64,000 nucleotides of DNA from Histomonas meleagridis (Eukaryota; Parabasalia; Tritrichomonadida; Dientamoebidae): the NCBI GenBank assembly GCA_020186115.1, contig WSYJ01000002.1, positions 124,001 to 188,000 on the forward strand, read 5' to 3'. Positions 56,001-64,000 of the stretch are shown here, piece by piece (positions within the stretch are counted from its first letter, which is position 1; each line of letters starts with the position of its first letter). Below the pieces are notes generated by a model. It was not told the DNA's origin. It searched no databases and was given only the letters and a program-made list of their open reading frames with translations. A program made the position numbers and the translations under genes.

Positions 56001-59000
56001 AAAAGAAATCATTTATATCAATTTCACAATTTTTACGATTAATAGTTAAAAGTAATTCACCTTATTTAATATTAATAGCACATAAAATTATTAGTTGTAA
56101 TGCCGCACCTTTAGAAGATGTTATTGAATTAATTAAATCTATTGTACCTTCTTTAAAGAATGATCCAAATAATTTTAAGTTATTTGCATTATGTTATCAA
56201 AAAATTGGTTTAGTGCCAACTATTTATAATGATTTACCTGATTTTATGAATATGCAACCAATTGATTGGTTTTTCTTTTCTGATTCATTATTAAAAGGGA
56301 AGCCAAGTTATGAATATATACAAAAATTCTTTAATTTTATTAATAATGATAATATTCCTCAAGATAATGTTAAATATATTGTGAATTGTATTTATAATAT
56401 ATTTAATTATCAAAACTTTACTACTGAAGAATTAAAGCCTTTTGTTAGACAAATATTCGATTTAATTGGTTATAATTATAATAATTTAATACGTATAGAT
56501 ATTGCTTGTGAATTATGTGAAATATTTCAACATTTATTAGAAAATGATTCGAATGGAAAAGTAGTTTTAGTTGAGTTATTAAAATCTTTTAATCCTGAAA
56601 CTGCTAATGATAATGAATTATGTGCTTTATTTTCAATTCTTGGAGGTGGATTTGAAGTAATGAGAAAGTTTTGTACTATTTCTTATAATATAATTCGTAC
56701 TAAAATTTCTCATGCTGTTATATTAGATGATAAAATTATCGAATTACCTATTAATGAAGAAACTATTTCTAAGCCGAATAATTTATTAAATTCTTATCCT
56801 GAAACTATATTTCGATTTGATCCTAAAACATTTCCTGAGTTTAATTATATTTTAAGTTTCCATGAAAAATGTTTAAATAATATGCATAAGATTTATTCGC
56901 CTTTATATTTTAGTTGTTTATCATTTTATTTACGTATTTCTAATTTCATTGTTAATATCCCTAAAGAAGTTTCTGAGAATTTAATAAATAAATTATCATT
57001 AATCATGAATCCTATTGATTCTATTCAAGAAACAGTGAATTCAATGCTTTATTCCAAAAATAAGAAAATAATTGAAAAATTCGGTTTGTTTTCTGTGATG
57101 AAATCAACAAAAACTAAATATATAACTTATATATCACCACCAATTAAATCGCAAGGAATGTCACAAATATCAATTATTCCAAATAAAAATAAAAAGTTTA
57201 ATTGTTTCATTGGTGTAGTAAATGATACATTAACATCAAATGTGAAGTTTAATATGGTACAATTCCCTAATTCAATAGTATATCCATCACGAACACGATT
57301 AATGGAACCAATCAAATCAATTAATTCCTTTAATTTCATATTAAACGCAACCAAGAAATTAGTTACGTTTAAGAAGTCGATACATTTTCCTAAATGTGAA
57401 GGAAACTTTAAATTATTTATTGTATGTGAACCTGAAATAATCAACGAAATTAATGTTGAAAATCCGGACGAAATCTTTGATGAAAATATGGAACCATATT
57501 TATCAGTAATTGGCGACTTAAATTATTTCTCTGATGAGCCATTGTTTGATTTACCGAAATGGTGTCAAAAGTCTAAATCGGAAGCGAAAAAGTTCATTTC
57601 GGAAGGTAAAATGCCTCCTTATCGTGAGTTAATCCCTGATCGCTTTGATGAGCAACCACAATATGAAGTACCATATGACATATGTTTACATATTGATCAT
57701 TGTGAAGAGACTACGAAATATTTAATCGATTTAACTATAGCACATTATTGTAAGTTTTTATCAAGCGAATGGGGAACTGTAATTATAATGGAATTCATTA
57801 TAAATGGATTCGTAATACCAAATCATTTAATGATGAGATTATTCTCATTGTTAATAGTTCCATTAGAACCATTTTATCCAGAAAACCTTAAAAATTCACA
57901 ATTCCCATTCCAACTTGAGAAATCAATACTTTTACCACATGCGGAAATGAATGAACTTAATTTCCACTTAGAAAATGATGCGCAATATGCATTACAAATC
58001 ATAAAACAAAATAAAGAATTCCCAACTTTGTTGGAACAAAGAATTAGCGCAATGATGGCAACGCCTTCATTCCATCTCTTTACTTCTTCAGAATTAAAAC
58101 TTACATATTTCGGATACGGACATTTAGAAGACGAATTTACAATTAACATCGAAAATTCCGAAATTTTATTACTTTCAATCCCTTTGTTTAATCATTGTAC
58201 TGGAAATAAAATCATTGTAAATGGTAAAGAATGTACGTTCCCTTTGGTCGCGACTGAAACTATACATGCCGATTTGCATGATAACCCAATAATAGGTGAA
58301 TCATTGACTGCTTTAAGAATTTCGAAATATCGAAATGATTGGGTATATGGAACTTCTTTGGAATTGTTGTTGCTGATTAAACAATTTGCAATGTCCGCAA
58401 AAGGTGATTCACAAATATTCTTAAGACAAACATTGCTCGATTTGTTTTTGATACAAAGCCCGTTCGCTTATCCCTTTATTAAGGAGTTTCTGATCCATTT
58501 CTCTCAGGAATTCGTCTTCATCTCGGATTCAAATAGAAGTTATATCTCGAGAATTTTATTAATGACTCAATTCATAAGAGAACATGGTGCAAATCTGGAT
58601 AACTCGGTACATTCATTTTACGTTCAAGAAAAGCGTGCTTTTATTTCCGATTTGTCTTATGAGCTTAAGCCTTTCTTCCCAGAATTCTTTGAAGATAACA
58701 ACAACATCGCTGATAGGAAACCGTTAATTTCGGTTGAAATTCCAAAGTTGGATATACAAACCGCCGATGATTCTGATGACGTTGTCAGTTTGTTCCTCCT
58801 TTATCGTTCTTTGGTTTACCAGCGGTCTTCTATCGTTGGGTATCCGTTTTGGGAGGTTTTGCCAATTTGGTTACTTTTTACTGATTTACCAAACGATAAA
58901 ACCGATCCTGTCGTAACGGTCGATGACGATTATGAAGTTATCACTGTTAAAAACCTTTCAAATTACGTGGCAATCGTAACTGTTCATCCTCAACAATATC

Positions 59001-60670
59001 AACCTGATGCTTATGTTTTAGTGTATTATGATAATTTAGAAATAGAACCTATAAGAATTGAATTAGATGTATTTGAAAATAATATTGAAATGTTTCAATT
59101 CGAAATCCAAGCTAGAGTTGCATACCTAAAGGTTAAGGGAGTACCAGGCCACTTTAAAGATTGCAGTGTAAGTTCGAAATTGAATTATGACAAAATTCTT
59201 CTTGATCCTACAATTATTCATGATGAATTTGTTACTGATGTTAAATCTATTGTTCACAATTGGGAACCTTACGATGCACGTCAACTTTTAATGTCATTTA
59301 CATCTAATCTTTTAATGCAACAACAGTTCGAACCAATCCAAGAAACAGCTTTGTCTTCAAAGTTATTATCCAGGTTTTCTCGAAAAGTTATTTTATTTGA
59401 ATCATTTTTAATTCATCGATTTAACTATATGTGTTCTGCTGCTCGTGTTTACATTGAAGACTCATTTTGGAAAACTGTTCTTCCATATATCTCATCAGAA
59501 GATGCACTTCGATCATTTGTTGAAGCTGTTGAAGTATCTACTGATAAACCTTATCACTTTAGTATTGATAGACATTCTGCACATCGTCTAATTATAGATG
59601 GAAAAGGTAGTAATAAGAACTCTGTTATATATCAATTTTCATCACAAATTCAAACATTGCCCATCGGCCGTTTGCGTTGTAAAGAAAAACCGTGGACGGT
59701 TACATTCAAAGGTGAAAGTGCGATAGATTCGGGGGGCCCCAGAAGGGAACTTTTCTATGAAATAGCAAATTCGATCTTTGAGCCAACATCCAATTTATTT
59801 ATTCCTGTTCCAAATGGTAGGCGTCAACACGGGTCCTTTAAAGATACTTATATCCCATATACAACGTTAGGCAAAGCTTCATTTAATCAATATCGAGCAA
59901 TTGGTACCTTCATTGGGATTATTATCCGTAATGGTTATCCTCAATCACTTCCATTTGCACCACTTGTGTGGAGTTTCCTTGCAGATGAATCAATTTCTGA
60001 AAATGACATTTTCATGGTCGATGAACAACTCAAGATGTCTTGTGAGCAATGGCGTGCTGCTCAAGACGAACCTGACTTTGCTGAGCGCTTTGGTATTAGA
60101 TGGCAATATGAAAGTTGGGATGAAGCAATTTATAAAATCCAGACATCTGAAGAAGGATTTGTTCAAGGAAAGCAAATTGAGATGTACATCCACGAGGTTA
60201 TCCAAAAACGGCTTAAAGACATTGATCCATATCTTCAACAAATTCGAGTTGGCTTCTATGAGAATATTGGCTTCACATCTCATCCATTTATGAGTGGCCC
60301 GCTTCTCTCTCTTCTTGCGCAAGGCTCTAACATTGTTACAACGTCTCAGTTGAAGGCGATCACTGTTTTTTATGGGTTTAAAGCTGGAGATGTTGGCATA
60401 ACCAACTTTTGGATTGCTGTAGAAAAGATGACAAACGACCAAAGGTCTCTTTTGTTGAAATTTGTGACAACTCTTGCAAGATTACCTAATTCAAAGATGA
60501 ATAATGAGTTCAAAATAACAGTTGTAAAGGCAAATGCCGATGACTCTAGGCTCCCTTGTGCAGCAACATGCTTTAATAAGCTTATGTTACCTTCATATTC
60601 AACACCTGAAATCGCATATCAGAAACTAACAGTTGCTGTCGAAATGTGTCAAACTATGGAAAATATTTAA
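53009..60670 (+). CDS. Giant HECT-domain E3 ubiquitin ligase
   Basis: A 2553-residue single-frame protein. The C-terminal HECT domain (~2170-2553) shows WTVTFKGESAIDSGGPRRELFYEIAN (start of N-lobe, family pattern), SFNQYRAIGTFIGIIIRNGYPQSLPFAPLVWSFL and the catalytic loop ...RLPCAATCFNKLMLPSYSTPEIAYQKL, with Cys2521 as the ubiquitin-thioester Cys. The ~190-480 region is beta-rich and propeller-like; ~480-2100 is mostly helical with little recognisable motif. N-terminal MGGNV has Gly2 that could be myristoylated. Large HECT ligases of the HERC/HECTD1 type have similar size but their RCC1, SPRY or DOC modules are not evident here. No intron is needed. The poly(A)-like TTTAAATAAAAAG follows the stop. 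Confidence 0.92.
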   Translation: MGGNVPSVVSSGTGILSSFNLWEEKVHHACYTHDDFIDSFSHDLFSLKPQEIQCLLMTNPRLIPNIKSALEYLLQDNNQSATDKQILQPLNSEYQVCRKITQNRIIQYQHKEPKLNDTEKPSSESENTTTNSATDKSETEKPSIFKTLKLLPNEIFSSKSISSDLKKQLASFKDIDTSPPINLFQKESFKKDNCFSGLVSSRTVNTYGVVSNGNFLFTLSNDSVISIFSILENGSILPPFVKNIAIEEDPSAFLSLTPTSLIVTSQNKKYTFDLTTLISRDIQTNENSERLALPPSLITKTNHYSFGISDGIVNVSIDKSFTVTVSAVETGKVIQKVKLKSHSNVGTKEEIPELLSPQLLTSPAETNGAFLGFYVSVDNNHYLYRLFSLINGNHILDEIIETNNQIISINIDMVNRQYWYATSISGRIVIQAYQYDGIINPFIYNTKLFNGQKLDLLLGKINDILICSINSPHQLLQYSNEQEIIEIINIIEKLLNSYQSLSKKNEFFVLIQDLYLFILINTKNLLIKEPKNETIKMKLIEHLKKMINIMNDEKGVDNLSMILIELFDYLFCLDSYLLYLILIQNINSRTYAYSLQKFCNSKRFYTLQIFKKNPISNIIKNQSEISSKVLMFFYAHQRSLIRAVSESLKNDTFSSIKLYNHSTYENTPLDYLFDYSQEIIDLFIFYMVKSKTYEEFISTSIFKLFNNFLFLLWGLSEYHSVAQIILPLLCVLPSSLSSFFMTVGIDIHNNDKANEPLMNLGYSFGLFAGTLIKGGDVSKFESDYKWFIRPNMDLIETPELIDDLDKELTNEEKDIFINSGEKIMGLIYNKWRQPLNRKLTPQIQELDRLVIQAISLHTNTINDLKKGNLTKDLRSDLEQMLRVRNQAMQDIRKNCSIDRIINKARMLIRMKTQFEDNDLKAKLMGDYLMSKDSSERFLHFIKNQTIRLELTGIGFDLIQSHYDEANEHKTNNAYNAAVASALSQIDSFDSLASILKYQKKSFISISQFLRLIVKSNSPYLILIAHKIISCNAAPLEDVIELIKSIVPSLKNDPNNFKLFALCYQKIGLVPTIYNDLPDFMNMQPIDWFFFSDSLLKGKPSYEYIQKFFNFINNDNIPQDNVKYIVNCIYNIFNYQNFTTEELKPFVRQIFDLIGYNYNNLIRIDIACELCEIFQHLLENDSNGKVVLVELLKSFNPETANDNELCALFSILGGGFEVMRKFCTISYNIIRTKISHAVILDDKIIELPINEETISKPNNLLNSYPETIFRFDPKTFPEFNYILSFHEKCLNNMHKIYSPLYFSCLSFYLRISNFIVNIPKEVSENLINKLSLIMNPIDSIQETVNSMLYSKNKKIIEKFGLFSVMKSTKTKYITYISPPIKSQGMSQISIIPNKNKKFNCFIGVVNDTLTSNVKFNMVQFPNSIVYPSRTRLMEPIKSINSFNFILNATKKLVTFKKSIHFPKCEGNFKLFIVCEPEIINEINVENPDEIFDENMEPYLSVIGDLNYFSDEPLFDLPKWCQKSKSEAKKFISEGKMPPYRELIPDRFDEQPQYEVPYDICLHIDHCEETTKYLIDLTIAHYCKFLSSEWGTVIIMEFIINGFVIPNHLMMRLFSLLIVPLEPFYPENLKNSQFPFQLEKSILLPHAEMNELNFHLENDAQYALQIIKQNKEFPTLLEQRISAMMATPSFHLFTSSELKLTYFGYGHLEDEFTINIENSEILLLSIPLFNHCTGNKIIVNGKECTFPLVATETIHADLHDNPIIGESLTALRISKYRNDWVYGTSLELLLLIKQFAMSAKGDSQIFLRQTLLDLFLIQSPFAYPFIKEFLIHFSQEFVFISDSNRSYISRILLMTQFIREHGANLDNSVHSFYVQEKRAFISDLSYELKPFFPEFFEDNNNIADRKPLISVEIPKLDIQTADDSDDVVSLFLLYRSLVYQRSSIVGYPFWEVLPIWLLFTDLPNDKTDPVVTVDDDYEVITVKNLSNYVAIVTVHPQQYQPDAYVLVYYDNLEIEPIRIELDVFENNIEMFQFEIQARVAYLKVKGVPGHFKDCSVSSKLNYDKILLDPTIIHDEFVTDVKSIVHNWEPYDARQLLMSFTSNLLMQQQFEPIQETALSSKLLSRFSRKVILFESFLIHRFNYMCSAARVYIEDSFWKTVLPYISSEDALRSFVEAVEVSTDKPYHFSIDRHSAHRLIIDGKGSNKNSVIYQFSSQIQTLPIGRLRCKEKPWTVTFKGESAIDSGGPRRELFYEIANSIFEPTSNLFIPVPNGRRQHGSFKDTYIPYTTLGKASFNQYRAIGTFIGIIIRNGYPQSLPFAPLVWSFLADESISENDIFMVDEQLKMSCEQWRAAQDEPDFAERFGIRWQYESWDEAIYKIQTSEEGFVQGKQIEMYIHEVIQKRLKDIDPYLQQIRVGFYENIGFTSHPFMSGPLLSLLAQGSNIVTTSQLKAITVFYGFKAGDVGITNFWIAVEKMTNDQRSLLLKFVTTLARLPNSKMNNEFKITVVKANADDSRLPCAATCFNKLMLPSYSTPEIAYQKLTVAVEMCQTMENI

Positions 60671-60912
60671 ATAAAAAGAAGTCTTTATTCGAATTTGCTC
60701 ATGAGTGGTTAATGCATCGAAAGATTTTTGTGTTCTAAATTGCCTTTTATAGAGTCAAAGTAAGTCATTGCTTCATCAAATTTATCAAATTCCCATGATA
60801 AATCCCACAAAAAATAAGAAAGAAGCACTTGAGTTTATTGTATAATATTGGGATCAAGCTCTGGAAGTTATGGATAAATACAGTGTTTCCAAAAACGATA
60901 GGTCAGTCGATA

Positions 60913-60918
60913 CGACGG
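60913..60918 (+). promoter_or_regulatory. ACGGTT motif before transposase
   Basis: GACGGTT, 17-22 nt before ATG 60935; the core also occurs before host genes. Confidence 0.35.
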
Positions 60919-60934
60919 TTATGGCGTGATCACA

Positions 60935-61951
60935 ATGAATCATATGCCGATGTCCATGGTCAATGCCAGAATGGAAATCATTCATCATTTATATGATGGA
61001 AAAAACATTTCTCAAATACGCCAATTGACTGGCCATGGACGTGATTTAATTCGTAAAGTAAAAATGCAACTCGAACAAGGTGATAATATGTTTTTATTAA
61101 ATAACAAAATTGGTGCACCAGCGAAACGAACTAAAGAGCTTGAAGAAGAAGTAATCAGATTAGTCACAGAAGATAGAAGGGCTGGACTTTGTAGGATTGC
61201 GAAAAATGTGACTGAAAATGGTTCACCAATAAGTAAAAGTTTAGTAGCCAATATACTACACGACAACCATTTTAATTATCTTCCGCCGAGAAAAACATTC
61301 CTATTGTCTGAAAAAGAAAAACAAGCTCGGGTATCATTTTGTAATCATCATCTCTTAAACAATACAGATTGGATATCTGTATTGTTTAATGACGAATCAC
61401 TTCTTATTCTCGGGCCAAATAGAAGGTGGCTTTGGAGAAGAAGAGGAGAGATTGACCAATGCATATATTCTCCACAAAAGAAATACCCTCAAAAATTCAT
61501 GGTATTTGGAGGTATTTCTTATAACTATCATACACCTTTAATTGCGTTAACAGGAACAATTAATGCTCAGCGATATGTTTCGGATTGTATTCAAAGATCT
61601 CAGCTAATAACAGGAATGAATGAAATATATGGTGAGAAAAATTGGGTTTTGATGCAGAATGGCGCATCAATACATACAAGCAGTTTAACGAATAATTACT
61701 TGGAGGAGAAATGCAATATATTGAAGAATTGGCCTGCCAATTCCCCTGACCTCAACCCTATCGAAAATTTGTGGGCCATTATGAAAGACAGGGTTGAACA
61801 GGTCGAACCGAATGATCTGGAAACGTTGAAACAAATTGTTTTTGATGTTTGGAATAACATTAAAGTTTCAACGATTCAAAACCTTATAAATTCAATGGAT
61901 GATCGTCTTCGGAAGGTGGTTAAAAATGGGGGTGCCCCAAATGGATATTGA
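60935..61951 (+). CDS. Tc1/mariner transposase with D2-to-N change
   Basis: The ~338-residue protein has an N-terminal paired helix-turn-helix (ISQIRQLTGHGRDLIRKV; IAKNVTENGSPISKSLVANIL) and a DDE-family catalytic core: first Asp in VLFNDESLLIL; second at WVLMQNGASIHTSS where the family has QDxAxxH, so Asp is Asn; and the third in PANSPDLNPIENLWAIM, whose Glu gives a DD34E spacing (34 residues to the E). The changed second acid would be expected to kill catalysis. The frame is otherwise open with no stop. The first ATG is at 60935; GTG at 60926 is not used. It is the only gene in the element. Confidence 0.85.
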   Translation: MNHMPMSMVNARMEIIHHLYDGKNISQIRQLTGHGRDLIRKVKMQLEQGDNMFLLNNKIGAPAKRTKELEEEVIRLVTEDRRAGLCRIAKNVTENGSPISKSLVANILHDNHFNYLPPRKTFLLSEKEKQARVSFCNHHLLNNTDWISVLFNDESLLILGPNRRWLWRRRGEIDQCIYSPQKKYPQKFMVFGGISYNYHTPLIALTGTINAQRYVSDCIQRSQLITGMNEIYGEKNWVLMQNGASIHTSSLTNNYLEEKCNILKNWPANSPDLNPIENLWAIMKDRVEQVEPNDLETLKQIVFDVWNNIKVSTIQNLINSMDDRLRKVVKNGGAPNGY

Positions 61952-62073
61952 AATTAAATGAATAAACCGTTCTAAAAAATATAAGTCACCGTTTCTCAAA
62001 AAGTTATTCCTTTTCGATATAAATAAAAATTTTACATTCACTTTACTGACCTATCGTTTTTGAAAACACTGTA

Positions 62074-62640
62074 TGTTGTCAAGACCAAATAAATGTGAAG
62101 TGATATGAATTTATATTAAATGATTAAATAATAAAATTAACGTACATTTTTATCACTACACTAAAGTATTTTACCTGTCTTTCTCGATGAATATAAAAAG
62201 TATTTAATATAAGAATACTCATTCTACCATTAAAACACATATCTTTGTCTATTTTTTTCATGTCACATTTACTGTTTAGTAAACGTGGTTAATATTAGAA
62301 ATATGAAGAGTTCAGTTTTTTAGTTAATTTTGATGAGTAATAAATATATTAACATGGTAAATAAAATAAATATTTAATATAATATATCTCGAATTCATGT
62401 TAAAATAATCAGAAAAATATTGAAAAGAATATGAGATAATGCAAAAATTAAAAAATAAATTATTTTTTCTTCTGTAAAAATAAAACAGTCGAAATATTCT
62501 AAAAATGTAAATTCATACTATCTTAGAGATGGGCTTTTGTTAATAGTATTTTTGTGAAAAATCGATCGAGGGAAAATTTTTGATTGCACCTCTCATGTAG
62601 GCTTATGATAATTCTGAATTAAAAACTTTGATAGGTTTAT
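62074..62640. other. AT-rich spacer, no gene
   Basis: No frame, RNA gene or repeat stands out. Confidence 0.45.
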
Positions 62641-62800
62641 AATGCGGTCGGGACCCTAAGGGACCCGGGCCCATATAGTCCTCGGGATTGGACCCGACCT
62701 TTCCTTTTAACATAGGGGGCTGGAGGCCTCCTGGATTCCTTCGGGTTCCCAGGCTGCTGAAGAGCCCTAAGTAGGCTTGCTTCGCTTGCTACGAGAATAA
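62641..62800. other. GC-rich island
   Basis: About 160 bases of markedly higher GC than the surroundings. It contains GGTCGGG...CCCGACC (outer arms at about 62645 and 62693), GGGACCC/AGGGACCCGGGCCC, the palindrome GGAGGCCTCC, a CCTTCGGG tetraloop-type string and GCTTGCTTCGCTTGC direct repeats. No start-to-stop frame of note. It may encode a structured RNA or be part of a dispersed repeat; I cannot decide. Confidence 0.5.
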
Positions 62801-63070
62801 TAATAATCTTTGTGAGCCATACAATTCGTTTGAAAAATTGAATGCATATTCAAAATTTAATTAACGATTAACTTTTTGATAGCACCGGTAGCAGATAGCA
62901 CTTTTCATGTAAATCTATTCAAAAACCTCGTATAATCAGCACAAATCGTCCCTAAACTATATTTAAAAATCAAGTAGTCAAAAAGCGACGGTTATCGTTT
63001 GGTCGCATGGCAAACTTATTCCAATGGACCAATGGTCAGTATTCTTAATTTTAAAATGTCACTTCATCAC
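62801..63070. other. Spacer
   Basis: AT-rich; a GACGGTT string occurs near 62987, about 90 nt before the next ATG. Confidence 0.35.
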
Positions 63071-63071
63071 T

Positions 63072-63078
63072 TCACTCT
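63072..63078 (+). promoter_or_regulatory. Initiator-like TCACTCT
   Basis: TCACTCT with A at 63074, 7 nt before ATG 63081. Confidence 0.45.
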
Positions 63079-63080
63079 AT

Positions 63081-63640
63081 ATGAATACAGACTTCTATTC
63101 TGTTACAAAACTTGGGGATTATCTCAAAGAGAAAGATTCAGATGCTACAGCAGTAGCTTTATTTTTCGAACCCAAGGATGACAAATTAGACAATTCTAAC
63201 AATTTTGTAATTAAACCAATAGGAATGATAATCAAACACGAAAATTTTCAGAATATTTATTATCTTCATAGAGAGTTAATGGTATTCTTTAATAAAATAT
63301 CAAAATATCAATACCAATCACTGAAAACAAAATGCCATTACTTACTAATAATATTCATTATTTAGAGATCCATTTAATACAATTAGAAAGTAATTTTGGA
63401 AGGCGGTATCAAGCATTTATCTATAAGTCCAAGAATGATGAAGTTAACAATATTCTAATCTCCCATAAAATACCTGATACCCATGAATTCGAATCAGTAT
63501 TCGATGTCAATTCTATCAATTCCTATAGATCACCCAATGACATCACACATAACGATACGATTAAGTCAATTTATGTTACTAATGTTTTTTCTTCATTATG
63601 GACGGTAGGACAAATAGTTAGAGATTTAAATGAACGATAA
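63081..63640 (+). pseudogene. Frameshifted gene, unrecognised
   Basis: The ATG at 63081 opens MNTDFYSVTKLGDYLKEKDS and reads on to about 63365; a second frame from about 63332 carries the continuation NNIHYLEIHLIQLESNFGRRYQAFIYKSKN...IVRDLNER to TAA at 63640. The two are offset by one base near 63330-63350 (KTKCHYLLIIFII versus MPLLTNNIHYLE), which breaks a ~185-residue protein. The protein is charged with no membrane helix and no domain I recognise. It is flanked by the GC-rich island and a long hairpin, so it may belong to an unknown mobile element. A sequencing indel is an alternative. Confidence 0.5.
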
Positions 63641-63898
63641 AATAAACGCTTATTTTTTATATTTTTTTTTCATAACGTGTCACATATATTTTGCTATTTT
63701 GTTTTAAAGCTGAAAATGCGATTGGTTTCTCAGATATAATTGCATTTGAAAATGATAAACTTCTTTGTTTATCTATATCTTCATAAATTTGTAATTTCAG
63801 AAATATTTAATTTATTTGTGTTGTAATTAATTTCAATAACTTCAGGTTTATAATTCGACATTTATAGAAATTATTTAGATTTTGTATAATCACCACGA

Positions 63899-63987
63899 TG
63901 AATTTTTAAAATGAAGACTTGTCAATAGAACCGGGGTGTCCGCAGGACACCCCGGTTCTATTGACAAGTCTTCATTTTAAAAATTCA
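63899..63987. repeat. Perfect 43-bp inverted repeat, 3-nt loop
   Basis: Left arm 63899-63941 and right arm 63945-63987 are exact reverse complements; the loop is GCA (63942-63944). The centre is GC-rich (CCGGGGTGTCC-GCA-GGACACCCCGG), the outside AT-rich. The hairpin lies ~260 bases after the frameshifted gene. Function unknown. Confidence 0.95.
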
Positions 63988-64000
63988 AAACATTATATGA

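Larger units (their letters stand above)
60881..62071 (+). mobile_element. Tc1/mariner-type transposon with 27-bp TIRs
   Basis: TIRs of 27 nt (CAGTGTTTCCAAAAACGATA...) lie at 60881-60907 and 62045-62071, with one mismatch. Both ends abut TA (60879-60880 and 62072-62073), the target of this superfamily. The 1191-bp length, single ORF and end sequences suit a trichomonad mariner such as Tvmar1, but I do not claim identity. Confidence 0.92.

Noticed and set aside
1-64000. CRISPR arrays, bacterial operons, riboswitches, rRNA genes
   Set aside because: None seen. Spaced repeats at 19.0 and 22.6 kb are not CRISPR-like (irregular spacing, no cas genes, eukaryotic genome).

Overview
The window looks like nuclear DNA of a parabasalid protist (a Trichomonas or Tritrichomonas-type trichomonad). 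It is AT-rich, and almost every gene is one uninterrupted open frame. Several genes carry a short initiator-like TCA(Y)-rich site 7-20 nt before the ATG, and many stop codons are embedded in or followed at once by (A)TAAA. The gene families also fit: R2R3 Myb proteins, trichomonad ankyrin proteins, Rab-like GTPases, large LRR proteins, ARM-like solenoids, a giant HECT ligase and Tc1/mariner and pogo-like DNA transposons. No database was consulted, so the species is not fixed.

Layout. 1-9.6 kb: ARM-like solenoid, a METTL13/EEF1AKMT4-like methyltransferase, tubulin cofactor C, an LRR-PP2C fusion, a membrane-anchored MOCOS-like PLP enzyme and a Rab-like GTPase. 10-16 kb: an Old Yellow Enzyme-like oxidoreductase, a Myb protein and a homologue of NELF-C/D (TH1). 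16.3-23.6 kb: a decayed surface glycosidase-like gene, then a ~1.7 kb inverted duplication. Its arms each carry a Myb gene and a set of TGACTTGTT repeats, and its centre holds ribosomal protein uL13. 23.8-28 kb: a coiled-coil gene divergent from a Rab, a GTPase without a normal G3 motif, and eIF2B-gamma. 28-40 kb: a 25-repeat ankyrin gene lacking an ATG, two orphan transmembrane tails, a surface heparinase II/III-like lyase, a CARMIL-like LRR protein, and an ankyrin gene whose 3' end is a 170-bp tandem array of ankyrin repeat plus frame-breaking spacer.

40-53 kb: a type I membrane protein, an internally deleted pogo/Tc5-like element with 42-bp inverted repeats, an unrecognised 750-aa protein, a SnoaL-like protein, an ARM protein without an AUG, an LRR protein, a divergent pair UVSSA-like/ATG5, and a NOSIP-like RING protein. 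53-60.7 kb: a 2553-aa HECT ubiquitin ligase. 60.9-62.1 kb: a Tc1/mariner element with a catalytic Asp changed to Asn. 62.1-64 kb: a GC-rich island, a frameshifted gene and a perfect 43-bp inverted repeat with a 3-nt loop.

Most genes are housekeeping (transcription pausing, transcription-coupled repair, translation initiation, autophagy, ubiquitin, vesicle traffic) and are not one pathway. The unusual material is the inverted duplication with its repeat array, the ankyrin/spacer array, the recurring AACGG motif before start codons (also in both transposons), and the terminal hairpin.
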